The notes under the pieces: generated by a model
Seen by the model: only the letters and a program-made list of their open reading frames with translations
Databases searched by the model: none
What the model was told of the DNA's origin: nothing
Position numbers and translations under genes: made by a program
Shown here: piece after piece, positions 27,447 to 37,547 of the stretch
Numbering within the stretch: the first letter of the stretch is position 1
Layout: each line of letters opens with the position of its first letter
NCBI RefSeq assembly: GCF_019803445.1
Contig: NZ_CP081844.1
Location: forward strand, 2,182,501 to 2,246,500
Length of the DNA stretch: 64,000 nucleotides
Direction of reading: 5' to 3'
Source: Caenibius sp. WL
GTDB taxonomy: Bacteria > Pseudomonadota > Alphaproteobacteria > Sphingomonadales > Sphingomonadaceae

Positions 27447-29252
27447 TCAGGACACCGCGCCGAAAGCGTCAGCGGGCAAGGCCATCATGGCATCGCTGCC
27501 GCCTTCGATCATATGGCGCAGCGCACCCGCCTCGGGCATCATACGATCGGCGAAGTAACGCGCCGTGACGAGCTTCGCCTCATAAAAGGCCTTGTCCTCG
27601 GCACCTTCGGCCAGCTTGCGCGCAGCAACGCGGGCCATGCGCAACCACATCAGCCCCACGCAGACGATACCCATCAGGCTGAGGTAGTTGAACGCGCCCG
27701 CCCCCACATTGTTGGGATTGGTCATGCCGTTCTGGAGGAACCACATCGTGGCGGCCTTCTGCTCTCCGACGGCTTTGGCCAGCTTGGCGGCAATCTCGCT
27801 CAGTTGCGCATCGTCCTTGGCGGCGGCGATATCCTCGTCCACCAGTTGGAAGAATGCCTGGATCGCTCGCCCGCCATCCTTGGCCAGCTTGCGGCCGCAC
27901 AGGTCCATCGCCTGCACGCCGTTGGTGCCTTCGTAGATCATCGGAATGCGGGCATCGCGGACGAACTGTTCCATCCCCCATTCGGTGATGTAGCCATGGC
28001 CGCCGTAGACCTGCTGCATGGCCACCGTGACTTCGAACGCCTTCTCGGTGGTATAGCCTTTGACGATCGGCGTCAGCAGCCCGATCAGATCATCGGCCGC
28101 CTGCCGTTCCTCCGCCGTCTTCGCCTTGTGCGCCAGATCGACCTGCAACCCGCTCCACAGCGCCAGTGCGCGCAGACCTTCCGTCAGCGCCTTGGCATTC
28201 ATCAGCATGCGCCGCACATCCGGATGGACGATGATCGGATCGGCCGGTTGACCGGGATCTGCGGGGCCGGTCAGCGCCCTGCCCTGCCGCCGTTCGCGGG
28301 CATAGTTGGCGCCGTTCTGGAAAGCCGTTTCCGCCTGCCCCAGCCCCTGGATACCGACGCCGAGGCGCGCCGCGTTCATCATCACGAACATCGCCGCGAG
28401 CCCACGATTTTCCTGCCCGACGAGCCAGCCCTTGGCCCCGTCGTAATTCATCACGCAGGTGGCGCTGCCATGCAGCCCCATCTTCTCCTCGATCGCGCCG
28501 CAGGACAGCGTGTTGCGTTCGCCGAGCGAACCATCCGCATTCACCAGAATCTTGGGAACGACGAACAGCGAAATTCCCTTCGTACCTTCCGGTGCGTCGG
28601 GCATCTTGGCCAGCACGAGATGGATGATGTTCTCTGTCAGGTCGTGTTCGCCGGATGAGATGAAGATCTTCGTGCCGCTGATCGCATAGGAACCATCATC
28701 CTGCGGCACAGCCTTGGTGCGGATCAGGCCGAGATCGGTGCCGCAATGCGCTTCGGTCAGATTCATCGTACCCAGCCATTCGCCGGAAACCAGCCTGGGC
28801 AGATAGGTCTGCTGCTGCTCCTGCGTCCCTGCATTGGCGAGAGCAGCCACCGCCCCCATCGCCAGCCCCGGATAGAGGCCGAACCCGATATTCGCCGCAT
28901 CGACGAATTCCTCGACCACGAAATTGAGCACGTGCGGCAGCCCTTGCCCGCCGAACTCGGTAGGCATCGAGATCGCCCCCCAGCCCGCCTCGCGGAACTG
29001 GTTGTAGGCTTCCCTGAAGCCCGGCGGTGTCGTCACCCTGCCATCGGGATGGCGGGTACAGCCTTCCTTGTCGCCGATCATGTTCAGGGGGGCGAGCACT
29101 TCGCCAGCGAACTTCCCGGCTTCTTCCACCAGCGTATCGACTAGCTCGGGCGTGACCGCTTCGAACCCCGGCAGATCCGCGTAAGATGAAAGATCGAGCA
29201 GTTCGTTAATCACGAAACGGGTGTCGCGGACCGGTGCATTGTAGCTCGGCAT
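27447..29252 (-). CDS. Acyl-CoA dehydrogenase (DmdC-like, with C-terminal extension)
   Basis: FAD-dependent oxidation of an acyl-CoA to the trans-2-enoyl-CoA. The ATG at 29252 (AAGGAA upstream) starts PSYNAPVRDTRFVINELLDL and gives 601 aa, the length of the long subgroup that includes the 3-methylthiopropionyl-CoA dehydrogenase DmdC. Family blocks are MNLTEAHCGTDLGLIRT, YAISGTKIFISSGEHD, the QVYGGHGYITEWGMEQ segment and RIPMIYEGTNGVQAMDL. The acyl substrate cannot be told. No other beta-oxidation gene is adjacent. Confidence 0.93.
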   Translation of the reverse strand: MPSYNAPVRDTRFVINELLDLSSYADLPGFEAVTPELVDTLVEEAGKFAGEVLAPLNMIGDKEGCTRHPDGRVTTPPGFREAYNQFREAGWGAISMPTEFGGQGLPHVLNFVVEEFVDAANIGFGLYPGLAMGAVAALANAGTQEQQQTYLPRLVSGEWLGTMNLTEAHCGTDLGLIRTKAVPQDDGSYAISGTKIFISSGEHDLTENIIHLVLAKMPDAPEGTKGISLFVVPKILVNADGSLGERNTLSCGAIEEKMGLHGSATCVMNYDGAKGWLVGQENRGLAAMFVMMNAARLGVGIQGLGQAETAFQNGANYARERRQGRALTGPADPGQPADPIIVHPDVRRMLMNAKALTEGLRALALWSGLQVDLAHKAKTAEERQAADDLIGLLTPIVKGYTTEKAFEVTVAMQQVYGGHGYITEWGMEQFVRDARIPMIYEGTNGVQAMDLCGRKLAKDGGRAIQAFFQLVDEDIAAAKDDAQLSEIAAKLAKAVGEQKAATMWFLQNGMTNPNNVGAGAFNYLSLMGIVCVGLMWLRMARVAARKLAEGAEDKAFYEAKLVTARYFADRMMPEAGALRHMIEGGSDAMMALPADAFGAVS

Positions 29253-29326
29253 CGTATTCCTTCCTGCTGGTGCAGCCATGGAGGCTGCTGGGCTTCAGAT
29301 GAGCAACGTTTCAAGGGCGGGCTGGT

Positions 29327-29719
29327 TCATGGCTCCTCGCGCGGGGCCAGTCCATCGCCTTCGAGCCTGCGATAGAAACAGCTCCGTGCGCCAGTGTGGC
29401 ATGCAGGCCCTTCGGGCACGACTTTCATCACTAGCGCGTCCTGATCGCAATCGACGAGAATCTCCTGCACACGCAGCACGTGGCCGGAGGTTTCGCCCTT
29501 CATCCACAGCTTGCCGCGCGAACGCGAATAGAAATGGGCGAATCCCGATTCGCGGGTCTTCGCCAGCGCTTCGGCGTTCAGGAAGGCGATCATCAGAACT
29601 TCACCGTCACGGGCATCGGTCGCAACGCCCACCATCAGGCCGTTATCGTCGAATTTCGGCATAAAGGCCGACCCTTGCTCGCGATCGTGCGAATCATGTG
29701 AATGGCTGGAAATGGTCAT
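29327..29719 (-). CDS. hisI: Phosphoribosyl-AMP cyclohydrolase
   Basis: Third step of histidine synthesis, opening the ring of phosphoribosyl-AMP. The 130 aa match the single-domain HisI; no HisE pyrophosphatase domain is fused. Zinc and magnesium ligands are in DCDQDALVMKV and ACHTGARSCFYR, with GKLWMKGETSGH preceding. The ATG at 29719 is preceded closely by AAAGGA; an internal ATG 20 codons in (MPKFDDNGL) is an alternative start. It stands apart from other his genes. Confidence 0.94.
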   Translation of the reverse strand: MTISSHSHDSHDREQGSAFMPKFDDNGLMVGVATDARDGEVLMIAFLNAEALAKTRESGFAHFYSRSRGKLWMKGETSGHVLRVQEILVDCDQDALVMKVVPEGPACHTGARSCFYRRLEGDGLAPREEP

Positions 29720-30081
29720 TGTCCTTTGTCGCAACTGATCGTCCGGACCACACGTCCGGGCTTGTTGCACGATAACCACAGATGGCACCGAAAATCCACG
29801 TGCCTTGCGGAACACGCTTCCTTCGTTCCGGCATTGATGGGAAACAGTTCTCGCGGTCTTGGAGGGCCGCTCCGCCGGATCTGGCGCGCGAAGCAAGCGC
29901 TGAGGTACAGGGGGGATTTAGGCAGCAGCCCATTAAACGAGGCGCGCCGAAACAAGAGGGATCGGACCCGAAGGGGCCATCTGGGGGATGGTTTCTTCAG
30001 TCCTAAGAATTTCGTCACGCGGACGCCCGGGATCATTCCCGGGCGTCTTCGTTTATCCGGATCATTCCAGCAGAAGCAGCT
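29720..30081. other. 362-bp region without a convincing gene
   Basis: It lies between the hisI start and the comF stop, both minus-strand genes. Short open frames occur on both strands, but none has a family look or a good ribosome-binding site. The stretch 29905-30000 is purine-rich on the plus strand (GGGGGG at 29910-29915, GGGGG at 29983-29987) and ends near a strong hairpin followed by T-rich sequence. This could mark a plus-strand small RNA. Confidence 0.4.
30022..30055 (+). terminator. Strong hairpin with T-rich tail, plus strand
   Basis: An 11-bp perfect stem (30022-30032 with 30037-30047) has a TCAT loop. The plus-strand downstream sequence is TTCGTTTAT; the minus-strand side has no T-run. 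It could terminate a plus-strand transcript from the 29720-30020 region, or act as the 3' hairpin of comF, whose stop is 34 nt away. Confidence 0.6.
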
Positions 30082-30873
30082 TTAGCGGGTTTCGTTATAA
30101 GCCTGTGGATCTCCTGCCTGGCCGGTCAGCGCCTCATCCGCCACCCGGGCAAAGCAGGCGATCACCACCTGCTCGGCTCCTGCCCGCCGCAAGGCCGCGA
30201 CACAGGCATCGCTGGTGGCCCCGCTGGTCAAAACATCGTCCACCAGCACCACCCGGGCACCGCGCACACGCGCCTGCCATTGCGGGGCAAGCGCGATTGC
30301 GCCCGACAGGGCGCGCCGGCGCGCCTTGCGGCCGAGCCCGCCCAGTGAGGGCGTTGCTTTGCGGCGCACCAGCGTGTCCACACAGGCGTGCCCCCGGCGC
30401 AGTCGGGCCATTTCGCGGGCCAGCAGGGCAGACTGGTTGAAGCCCCGGCGCCATAGCCGCCAGCGATGCAGCGGCACTGGTACGAACAGCCAGTCCGGCC
30501 CCACGGTTTGCGGCAGGCGCGCCGCGATCAGGCGCGCCATCATCGGTGCAAGAGCGATCTTGCGCCCATGCTTGAACGACAGGATCAGCTTGCGCGACGC
30601 CGGGTTGTAGAGCGTGGCGGCGGCAATCCCGTCATGACGCGGCGGGGTGGCAAGGCACGGGGCGCAGATCGTGCCATCCTGTGCAGCGTCCGAAGCGATG
30701 GGCCGCTGGCAAAGGGCGCAGCAGGGCTCCCCCGGGATTGCCAGTTCGCTCCAGCAGGCAGCGCACAGACCGTCCTGCGCGGCCAGCCCCGCGCCGCACA
30801 GCGGGCAACGCGGCGGGAACACCAGGTCCACCACCGGGGCGAACGCACGGGCGATATGCTCCGAAACCCCCAT
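30082..30873 (-). CDS. ComF-family phosphoribosyltransferase-like protein
   Basis: A 263-aa protein of the ComF/GntX family. An N-terminal zinc ribbon has CPLCGAGL, CAAC, CALC and CAPC pairs at about residues 23-75. The C-terminal PRTase domain has the PRPP loop VVLVDDVLTSGATSDA near residue 215. The conserved RGFNQSALLAREM precedes it. ComF supports DNA uptake in some bacteria; its role here is not established. The ATG at 30873 follows an AGGG site. It diverges from the methyltransferase gene with 75 bp between starts. Confidence 0.9.
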   Translation of the reverse strand: MGVSEHIARAFAPVVDLVFPPRCPLCGAGLAAQDGLCAACWSELAIPGEPCCALCQRPIASDAAQDGTICAPCLATPPRHDGIAAATLYNPASRKLILSFKHGRKIALAPMMARLIAARLPQTVGPDWLFVPVPLHRWRLWRRGFNQSALLAREMARLRRGHACVDTLVRRKATPSLGGLGRKARRRALSGAIALAPQWQARVRGARVVLVDDVLTSGATSDACVAALRRAGAEQVVIACFARVADEALTGQAGDPQAYNETR

Positions 30874-30948
30874 CGCCCTGTCATGGACCGGGCGTGGAAG
30901 CCCGGCAAGGTGCTTGCGCGATCGGGCCGTGCGCGGCAGGGGGCATGC

Positions 30949-31731
30949 ATGGCCGACAACGCTCCTCCCCCGCCCCGGATATTCCATCCTGCCCGCCGCC
31001 GCGCCGCCCGGCAGCGGCTGCGGCACCTCCAAGGCCAGCCCGATGCGCCGCACTATATCCTCGATGACATGATCGAGGACGTGCTGGAGCGGTTGAGTTT
31101 CCTCCGCCATGAACCGCAAAGCGCGCTTGTGGTGGGCGACTGGACGGGAATGCTGGCCGCTACACTGGCCGCGAACGGCTGCGCTGTCACCCGTGCCGAC
31201 AGCGTGCCGGGCGCTGGGGAACAGGCAATCGATGAAGAACGGCCTTACCCCTTCGGTCCGTTCGAACTGGTGGTCAGCCTCGGCACGCTCGATACGGTCA
31301 ACGACTTGCCCGGGGCACTGGTCCATATCCGCAATGCGCTTGCCCCCGGCGGGCTGGCCATCGCCAGCTTCATGGGAGCGGGCAGTCTGCCCCAGCTGCG
31401 CCAGGCCATGCTCGCCGCCGATGGAGAGCGGCCCGCCGCTCGAATGCATCCGATGGTGGATGTGCGGGCCGGCGGGCAACTGCTGCAGCGTGTGGGCTGG
31501 GGCCAACCGGTGGTCGACAGCCGGACGCTGACGGTGCGCTTCGGCTCTCTGGAGCGGCTCGTTGGCGATCTGCGTGCGCAGGCGCTGGGCAATGTGCTGG
31601 CTTCGGCTGCTCCTCCGCTCACGCGGGCGATGCAGACCAAAGCTCAGGCCGCTTTCCGCGATGCGGCGGACGCCGATGGGCGCACATCCGAACGCTTCGA
31701 AATATTGACGTTAAGCGGCTGGCGGGGCTGA
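30949..31731 (+). CDS. SAM-dependent methyltransferase (BioC/NDUFAF5-like)
   Basis: A 260-aa class I methyltransferase-fold protein, divergent from comF as in many alphaproteobacteria. It opens with RIFHPARRRAARQRL, the beginning of the NDUFAF5-like group. The SAM-binding motif I is degenerate (ALVVGDWTGMLAATLAANG), motif II-like ELVVSLGTLDTVNDLPGAL follows, and ALAPGGLAIASFMG matches post-motif blocks. The start is ATG 30949, with CAGGGGG upstream. Human NDUFAF5 hydroxylates an arginine of complex I; whether this protein does is unknown. Confidence 0.85.
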   Translation: MADNAPPPPRIFHPARRRAARQRLRHLQGQPDAPHYILDDMIEDVLERLSFLRHEPQSALVVGDWTGMLAATLAANGCAVTRADSVPGAGEQAIDEERPYPFGPFELVVSLGTLDTVNDLPGALVHIRNALAPGGLAIASFMGAGSLPQLRQAMLAADGERPAARMHPMVDVRAGGQLLQRVGWGQPVVDSRTLTVRFGSLERLVGDLRAQALGNVLASAAPPLTRAMQTKAQAAFRDAADADGRTSERFEILTLSGWRG

Positions 31732-31763
31732 CATTCTGACGCCAGCCCCGACCTGACTGGATT

Positions 31764-34427
31764 TCAGCCCAAGGCCGCCTGCGCTGCCGCGAGGCGGGCA
31801 ATCGGCACGCGGTAGGGCGACGCGCTGACGTAATCGAGCCCGACCTGTTCGCAGAAGGCGATGGAAGCCGGATCGCCGCCATGTTCGCCGCAAATGCCGA
31901 GCTTGATGCCTTCGCGCGTCGCCCGGCCCCTTTCGGCTGCAAGCGAGACGAGCTGGCCCACACCTTCCACGTCGAGGCTGACGAAGGGATCGCGCTGATA
32001 GATGCCCTTTTCGACATACTGCGCCAGGAAGCGTGCCGCATCGTCGCGGCTGACACCCAGCGTCGTCTGCGTCAGATCGTTGGTGCCGAAGGAGAAGAAA
32101 TGCGCGGATTCCGCGATTTCCCCCGCCATCAGCGCCGCGCGCGGCAATTCGATCATCGTGCCCACGATATAATCGAGCGTGGTGCCGCATTCGGCGAACA
32201 CTTCCCCTGCCACCCGGTCGATCAGATCCTTCAGGATATCGAGTTCGCGCTTGGTGCCCACCAATGGCACCATCACTTCGGGGACGATCGCTTCGCCTTC
32301 GGCCTTGGCGACGTCGCACGCGGCCTCGAAAATGGCGCGGGCCTGCATTTCGTAGATTTCCGGGTAAGTGATGCCGAGACGGCACCCACGATGGCCCAGC
32401 ATCGGATTGAATTCGTGCAGTTCTGCGGCCCGTCGGCGCAAGCGGTCGACGCCATAGCCGGTGGCCTGCGCCAGTTCCTCGAATTCCGCGTCGCCGTGGG
32501 GCAGAAATTCATGCAGCGGCGGATCGAGCAGACGGATAGTGACCGGCAGGCCCTTCATCACTTCGAAGATGCTGCGGAAATCAGCGCGCTGTTCGGGCAG
32601 CAGCTTGGCCAGTGCTTCCCGCCGCCCGGCTTCGTTGTCCGCCAGGATCATCTGGCGCACGGCGGTGATCCGCGTGTCGTCGAAGAACATGTGTTCGGTG
32701 CGGCACAGGCCGATGCCTTCCGCGCCGAACTGCCGCGCCATCTGGCAATCGGCGGGCGTTTCGGCATTGGTGCGCACTTTCATCCGGCGGTGCTTGTCGG
32801 CCCAGGCCATCAACGTGGCGAAATCGCCGACCAGTTCGGGTTCGATCGTTTTCACTTCACCGGCCATCACATCACCCGTGGCGCCATCGAGCGTGATCAG
32901 ATCGCCTTCCTTGAGATCGCGATCACCGATCCGCAACGTACGCTCGGCCAGATTGATATGCACCGAGGATGCGCCCGAAACACAGGGTCGGCCCATGCCC
33001 CGCGCGACCACCGCCGCGTGGCTGGTCATCCCGCCTCGCGCCGTGAGGATGCCCTTGGCCGCGTGCATGCCGTGAATGTCTTCCGGGCTGGTTTCAACGC
33101 GGACCAGAATCACCGCTTCGCCGCGTTCAGCGCGCTTTTCCGCCGTATCGGCGTCGAGCACGATGGCACCGGCGGCCGCGCCCGGCGAGGCAGGCAGCCC
33201 CTTGGTGAGAATATCGCGCGGCGCATCGGGATCGAGCGTCGGGTGCAGCAACTGGTCGAGCGCCATCGGATCGACCCGCTTGATCGCGGTCGCTTCGTCG
33301 ATCAGCCCTTCGCCGACCATATCGACCGCAAGCTTGAGCGCGGCCTTGGCGGTGCGCTTGCCCGAACGGGTCTGGAGCATCCACAGCTTGCCGCGTTCTA
33401 CGGTAAACTCGATGTCCTGCATGTCCTTGTAATGCTTTTCGAGCAGTTCGAAGACATTGGCCAGTTCGCCATAAGCTTCGGGCATCGCCTCTTCCATGCT
33501 CAGCGGCTTGGCATTGGCAGCCTCGCGGGCGCGCCTGGTGAGGTACTGCGGCGTGCGGATGCCCGCGACCACGTCTTCACCCTGCGCATTGACGAGCCAT
33601 TCGCCGTAATAGGCTTTCTCGCCCGTCGCCGGATCGCGGGTGAAAGCCACACCGGTGGCGCTGGTGTCACCCATGTTGCCGAAGACCATCGCCTGCACGT
33701 TGACCGCCGTGCCCCAGCCACCGGGGATATCGTTCAGCCGCCGATAGACCTTGGCGCGGTCGGAATCCCAGCTATCGAACACGGCGGCAATCGCGCCCCA
33801 GAGCTGTTCGTTGACATCCTGCGGGAACGGGCGGCCAAGATCGCGCTCGACGATGGCCTCGTATTCGCCGACCAAGGCCGTCCAGTCTTCCGCCAGCATT
33901 TCCGTGTCGGAATAGTAGCCCTTGTCTTCCTTGGCGGTTTCCAGCGCTTCCTCGAACGCGCCGTGATCGAGCCCGAGCACCACATCGGAATACATCTGGA
34001 TGAAACGGCGGTAGGAATCCCAGGCGAACCGCTCGTCGCCCGAAGTGGCGGCAAGGCCTTTCACCGTTTCATCGTTGAGGCCGAGATTGAGCACGGTATC
34101 CATCATGCCGGGCATCGAAACCCGCGCGCCCGAACGGACCGAAACGAGCAGCGGATCGGCCGGGTTGCCGAACGTCTTGCCCACGGCCTGTTCGATATGC
34201 CGGAGCGCGGTGGCGACTTCGCTGCGCAGCTCCGCCGAAAAGTCCGATCCGCCAGCGAGATAGGCGACACATTCTTCGGTCGTGATCGTAAAGCCCGGCG
34301 GCACGGGCAGGCCGATTCCCGCCATTTCCGCCAGATTCGCGCCCTTGCCGCCCACGATCGTCTTGTCGCGGGCGCGCGCATCAGCATGATTGGCGCCACC
34401 ACCGAATGTGTAGACCGACTTGTTCAT
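31764..34427 (-). CDS. ppdK: Pyruvate, phosphate dikinase
   Basis: Reversibly interconverts pyruvate, ATP and phosphate with PEP, AMP and pyrophosphate. The 887 aa match the bacterial enzyme. The N-terminal ATP-grasp domain begins KTIVGGKGANLAEM. The swivelling phosphohistidine domain carries GGMTSHAAVVARGMG with the catalytic His. The C-terminal PEP/pyruvate TIM barrel includes RTEHMFF, GTNDLTQTTLG and GICGEHGGDP with the catalytic Cys. No regulatory (DUF299) kinase gene is adjacent. It lies 72 bp downstream of glyS on the same strand. Confidence 0.97.
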   Translation of the reverse strand: MNKSVYTFGGGANHADARARDKTIVGGKGANLAEMAGIGLPVPPGFTITTEECVAYLAGGSDFSAELRSEVATALRHIEQAVGKTFGNPADPLLVSVRSGARVSMPGMMDTVLNLGLNDETVKGLAATSGDERFAWDSYRRFIQMYSDVVLGLDHGAFEEALETAKEDKGYYSDTEMLAEDWTALVGEYEAIVERDLGRPFPQDVNEQLWGAIAAVFDSWDSDRAKVYRRLNDIPGGWGTAVNVQAMVFGNMGDTSATGVAFTRDPATGEKAYYGEWLVNAQGEDVVAGIRTPQYLTRRAREAANAKPLSMEEAMPEAYGELANVFELLEKHYKDMQDIEFTVERGKLWMLQTRSGKRTAKAALKLAVDMVGEGLIDEATAIKRVDPMALDQLLHPTLDPDAPRDILTKGLPASPGAAAGAIVLDADTAEKRAERGEAVILVRVETSPEDIHGMHAAKGILTARGGMTSHAAVVARGMGRPCVSGASSVHINLAERTLRIGDRDLKEGDLITLDGATGDVMAGEVKTIEPELVGDFATLMAWADKHRRMKVRTNAETPADCQMARQFGAEGIGLCRTEHMFFDDTRITAVRQMILADNEAGRREALAKLLPEQRADFRSIFEVMKGLPVTIRLLDPPLHEFLPHGDAEFEELAQATGYGVDRLRRRAAELHEFNPMLGHRGCRLGITYPEIYEMQARAIFEAACDVAKAEGEAIVPEVMVPLVGTKRELDILKDLIDRVAGEVFAECGTTLDYIVGTMIELPRAALMAGEIAESAHFFSFGTNDLTQTTLGVSRDDAARFLAQYVEKGIYQRDPFVSLDVEGVGQLVSLAAERGRATREGIKLGICGEHGGDPASIAFCEQVGLDYVSASPYRVPIARLAAAQAALG

Positions 34428-34499
34428 ATCGAGCCGCCAGCTCCTGTGCTGTTTTCGAGGGGGGTGACAGGGGTGACACAGTCCATAAGGACCGATCCC

Positions 34500-36506
34500 C
34501 TACCCCTCGATCCTTGAGAAATTCGCCACTTTATGCACCGCGGCCCGGAAGCGCGCCAGCAGGTCCAGACGGGCCGCGCGTTTGCCGGGATCGGCATCGT
34601 TCACAGTCACTTCGTCGAAGAAGGCATCGATGGGCGCGCGCAGCGATGCCAGCGCGGCCATCGCGCCCGCGAAGTCTTCCGCATCGATGGCGGCCACGGC
34701 CCTGGGTTCCGCGGTGTCGAGCGCATCGATCAGCGCCTTCTCGGCCGTTTCGGGCGTATAGGCCAGCGTTGCGGCAGCGCCCGCTTCCGGCCATTCTTCC
34801 TTCTTGAGGATATTGGCGGCACGCTTGTACCCGGCGAGGAGATTGGCGCCATCCTCGGTGTCGATGAACGACTGCAGGGCATGGACCCGGGCGAGCAGGC
34901 GCACGAGATCGTCCTCCCCACCCAGCGCGAACACGGCATCGATCAGATCGTGGCGAATGCCCGCTTCCTTCTGTTGGACCTTGAGCCGGTCGGCGAAGAA
35001 ATCGAGCAGATCGCCTTCGGCAATGCTCATTCGCAGGCCGTTGTCGGTCAGCAACCGAATGATGCCCAATGCGGCCCGGCGCAGCGCGAACGGGTCTTTC
35101 GATCCGGTCGGCTTTTCATCGATCGAGAAGAAGCTGCGCAGGGTATCGAGCTTGTCCGCCAGGCTGACGGCCACCGTCACCGAGGCGGTGGGAACGTCGT
35201 CCCCCTGCCCGACCGGCTTGTAATGATCGCGCACGGCATCGGCCACGGCGTCGCTCTGCCCTTCGGCGCGGGCATAATAGCCGCCCATAAGGCCCTGTAA
35301 TTCCGGGAATTCGCCAACCATTTCGGTGACGAGATCGGCCTTGGCAAGGCGCGCGGCCAGTTCCGCCTCATCAGCGCTGGCGCCTTTGACGATGCCCTGT
35401 TCCACCAGCCAGCGAGCCAGGTTGGCCACCCGGTCGACCTTGTCGGCCACAGTGCCAAGCTTTTCGTGGAACACGATATTGCCCAGCTTCACCGCGTGTT
35501 CGGCCAGAGCCTTCTTGCGGTCCACTTCCCAGAAGAAGCGGGCATCGGACAGGCGCGCAGCAAGGACTTTGCGATTGCCGTCCACGATCGCCGCGCCATG
35601 GTCCGCCGCCACGATATTGGCGGTGCAGACAAAGGCGTTGGCAAGCTTGCCCTGCGCATCGCGGCAGATAAAATATTTCTGGTTGGTACGGGCAGTTAGC
35701 TGGATAACCTCAGGCGGAACCTCAAGATATTCCTCGTCGAACCGGCCGAGCAGCGGCACCGGCCATTCGGTCAGCCCCGCGTTTTCGACCACCAGACCTT
35801 CGTCTTCCACCAGCGCCAGCCCGGTCGAGCCTGCGGCGGCCTGCGCGCCGGAACGGACAATGTTTTCGCGTTCGCCATGATCGACGATCACGTGGCAGGC
35901 GCGCAGCTTTTCGGCATAGTCGGCCGCGCTGCCGATGGTGATCTCACCGGGGCAATGGAAGCGGTGGCCACGGGTGGCGAAACCGGAGGCAACGCCGCCC
36001 ACTTCGCATTCCACCAGATCTTCCCCGAAAATCGCGACGATGCCCGAAAGCGGGCGCACCCAGCGCAGGCTCTCACTCGACAGCGAGGCCGCGCCCCAGC
36101 GCATCGATTTCGGCCAGGCGAACGCGCGGACGATAGCCGGGATCGCTTCGGCCAGAACGGCTTTGACCGCGCGGCCCGGCTTTTCGGTCACGGCGTAATA
36201 GATGCCGTCACGCTCTTCCAACTGGTCCTGCGTCAGCCCGGTCTTGCGCAGGAAGCCTTCCAATGCCTGAGGCGGCGCGGAACTGCGCGGGCCTTTCACT
36301 TCCTCGCGCACCGCTTCGGTCTGCGCGGGGAGATCGCGGGCGATCAGCGCCAGGCGGCGCGGGGTCGACCATACGGTGATAGCGCCCGTGGCCACGCCAG
36401 CTTCGGCCATTTCCTTGCGGAACAGCTTTTCCAGTTCCGCCCGCGCGCCGGCCTGCATCCGCGCAGGAATTTCTTCGCAGCGCAGTTCGAGGAGGAAATC
36501 GCTCAT
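34500..36506 (-). CDS. glyS: Glycyl-tRNA synthetase beta subunit
   Basis: Beta chain of the tetrameric alpha2-beta2 glycyl-tRNA synthetase, contributing tRNA binding. The ATG at 36506 overlaps the glyQ TGA (ATGA) and yields 668 aa beginning [17 protein letters not shown]. Family blocks include [36 protein letters not shown] and an HD-like region ([15 protein letters not shown]). The C-terminal part has [16 protein letters not shown]. It ends just above ppdK. Confidence 0.96.
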   Translation of the reverse strand: MSDFLLELRCEEIPARMQAGARAELEKLFRKEMAEAGVATGAITVWSTPRRLALIARDLPAQTEAVREEVKGPRSSAPPQALEGFLRKTGLTQDQLEERDGIYYAVTEKPGRAVKAVLAEAIPAIVRAFAWPKSMRWGAASLSSESLRWVRPLSGIVAIFGEDLVECEVGGVASGFATRGHRFHCPGEITIGSAADYAEKLRACHVIVDHGERENIVRSGAQAAAGSTGLALVEDEGLVVENAGLTEWPVPLLGRFDEEYLEVPPEVIQLTARTNQKYFICRDAQGKLANAFVCTANIVAADHGAAIVDGNRKVLAARLSDARFFWEVDRKKALAEHAVKLGNIVFHEKLGTVADKVDRVANLARWLVEQGIVKGASADEAELAARLAKADLVTEMVGEFPELQGLMGGYYARAEGQSDAVADAVRDHYKPVGQGDDVPTASVTVAVSLADKLDTLRSFFSIDEKPTGSKDPFALRRAALGIIRLLTDNGLRMSIAEGDLLDFFADRLKVQQKEAGIRHDLIDAVFALGGEDDLVRLLARVHALQSFIDTEDGANLLAGYKRAANILKKEEWPEAGAAATLAYTPETAEKALIDALDTAEPRAVAAIDAEDFAGAMAALASLRAPIDAFFDEVTVNDADPGKRAARLDLLARFRAAVHKVANFSRIEG

Positions 36507-37402
36507 ACCGTCCACCCCGGATAGTTCGCCGCCCAGCGGCCTGCTTCCTTGGCCATGTGGGCTTCGCACGAACCGCGCGCCAGATCGCGCACCTGCGCCA
36601 TATAGCTGGCGCGTTCCTGCACGCTGATCACGCCGCGCGCCTGCAACAGGTTGAAGATATGGCTCGCCTCGATCGCCTGTTCATAGGCCGGGATGGGCAG
36701 ATTATTGGCGAGGCAGTTGCGGCATTCCTCCACCGCCTTGCGGAACAGGTCGAACAGGCTTTCGGTGTTCGCCACTTCGAAGTTCCACGTGCTCATCTGG
36801 CGTTCGTTTTCGAGGAACACGTCGCCATAAGTCACGCCGCGGTCGTTGAACGCGAGATCGTAAACGTTGTCGACGCCCTGGATATACATCGCAAGACGTT
36901 CGAGACCGTAAGTCAGTTCGCCCGCCACCGGCTTGCAGTCGAACCCGCCCATCTGCTGGAAATAGGTGAACTGGGTGACTTCCATCCCATCGCACCACAC
37001 TTCCCAGCCCAGGCCCCAGGCGCCCAGCGTGGGGCTTTCCCAGTCATCTTCGACAAAGCGGATATCGTGTTTGAGCGGATCGATCCCGATCACTTCCAGG
37101 CTCTTGAGATAGAGTTCCTGAATATTCTCCGGGCTCGGCTTGAGCACCACCTGATACTGGTAATAGTGTTGCAGCCGGTTGGGGTTTTCGCCGTAACGGC
37201 CATCCGTCGGGCGGCGGCAGGGCTGGACGAACGCCGCGCTCCACGGTTCCGGCCCGAGAGCCCGCAAAGTGGTTGCGGGGTGGAACGTGCCCGCCCCCAT
37301 TCGCATATCGTAGGGCTGCAGGATCAGACAGCCTTGCGCGCCCCAAAAGGAATGAAGCGCAAGGATCATGTCCTGCAGGCACAGTGCACGGCCATCACTC
37401 AT
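36503..37402 (-). CDS. glyQ: Glycyl-tRNA synthetase alpha subunit
   Basis: Catalytic alpha chain of class II glycyl-tRNA synthetase. Starting at ATG 37402 ([20 protein letters not shown]) it is 299 aa, the family norm; ATG 37414 is an alternative. Signature segments are [28 protein letters not shown] as a run (residues about 20-47), [20 protein letters not shown], and [19 protein letters not shown]. Downstream glyS is coupled by a 4-bp overlap. No T-box or other leader structure was recognised. Confidence 0.96.
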   Translation of the reverse strand: MSDGRALCLQDMILALHSFWGAQGCLILQPYDMRMGAGTFHPATTLRALGPEPWSAAFVQPCRRPTDGRYGENPNRLQHYYQYQVVLKPSPENIQELYLKSLEVIGIDPLKHDIRFVEDDWESPTLGAWGLGWEVWCDGMEVTQFTYFQQMGGFDCKPVAGELTYGLERLAMYIQGVDNVYDLAFNDRGVTYGDVFLENERQMSTWNFEVANTESLFDLFRKAVEECRNCLANNLPIPAYEQAIEASHIFNLLQARGVISVQERASYMAQVRDLARGSCEAHMAKEAGRWAANYPGWTV

Positions 37403-37547
37403 GGCGGGGCCCATGGCGGATGGGTTTGGGATGGTCAATGCCGCAATGCAAAAGCGTGGCTGAAAAGCCGGTTTTCCATGTCGCTTCCACCGAGTAGGAG
37501 GCATAGCGTTCACATCGATGAAACCTCCACCGGAGCAGGCTGGTGCA

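Noticed and set aside
29716-30036. A 106-codon minus-strand frame between comF and hisI
   Set aside because: It overlaps the hisI start, contains the palindromic hairpin, and reads as Arg/Pro/Ser-rich noise.
31881-34517. An 878-codon open frame antisense to ppdK
   Set aside because: Same reason: low-complexity His/Arg/Phe-rich translation with no ribosome-binding site, fully opposite ppdK.
37403-37547. A T-box or glycine riboswitch before glyQ
   Set aside because: T-boxes are rare in proteobacteria, and no T-box sequence or antiterminator pairing is visible; the gap is too short for a tandem glycine riboswitch.
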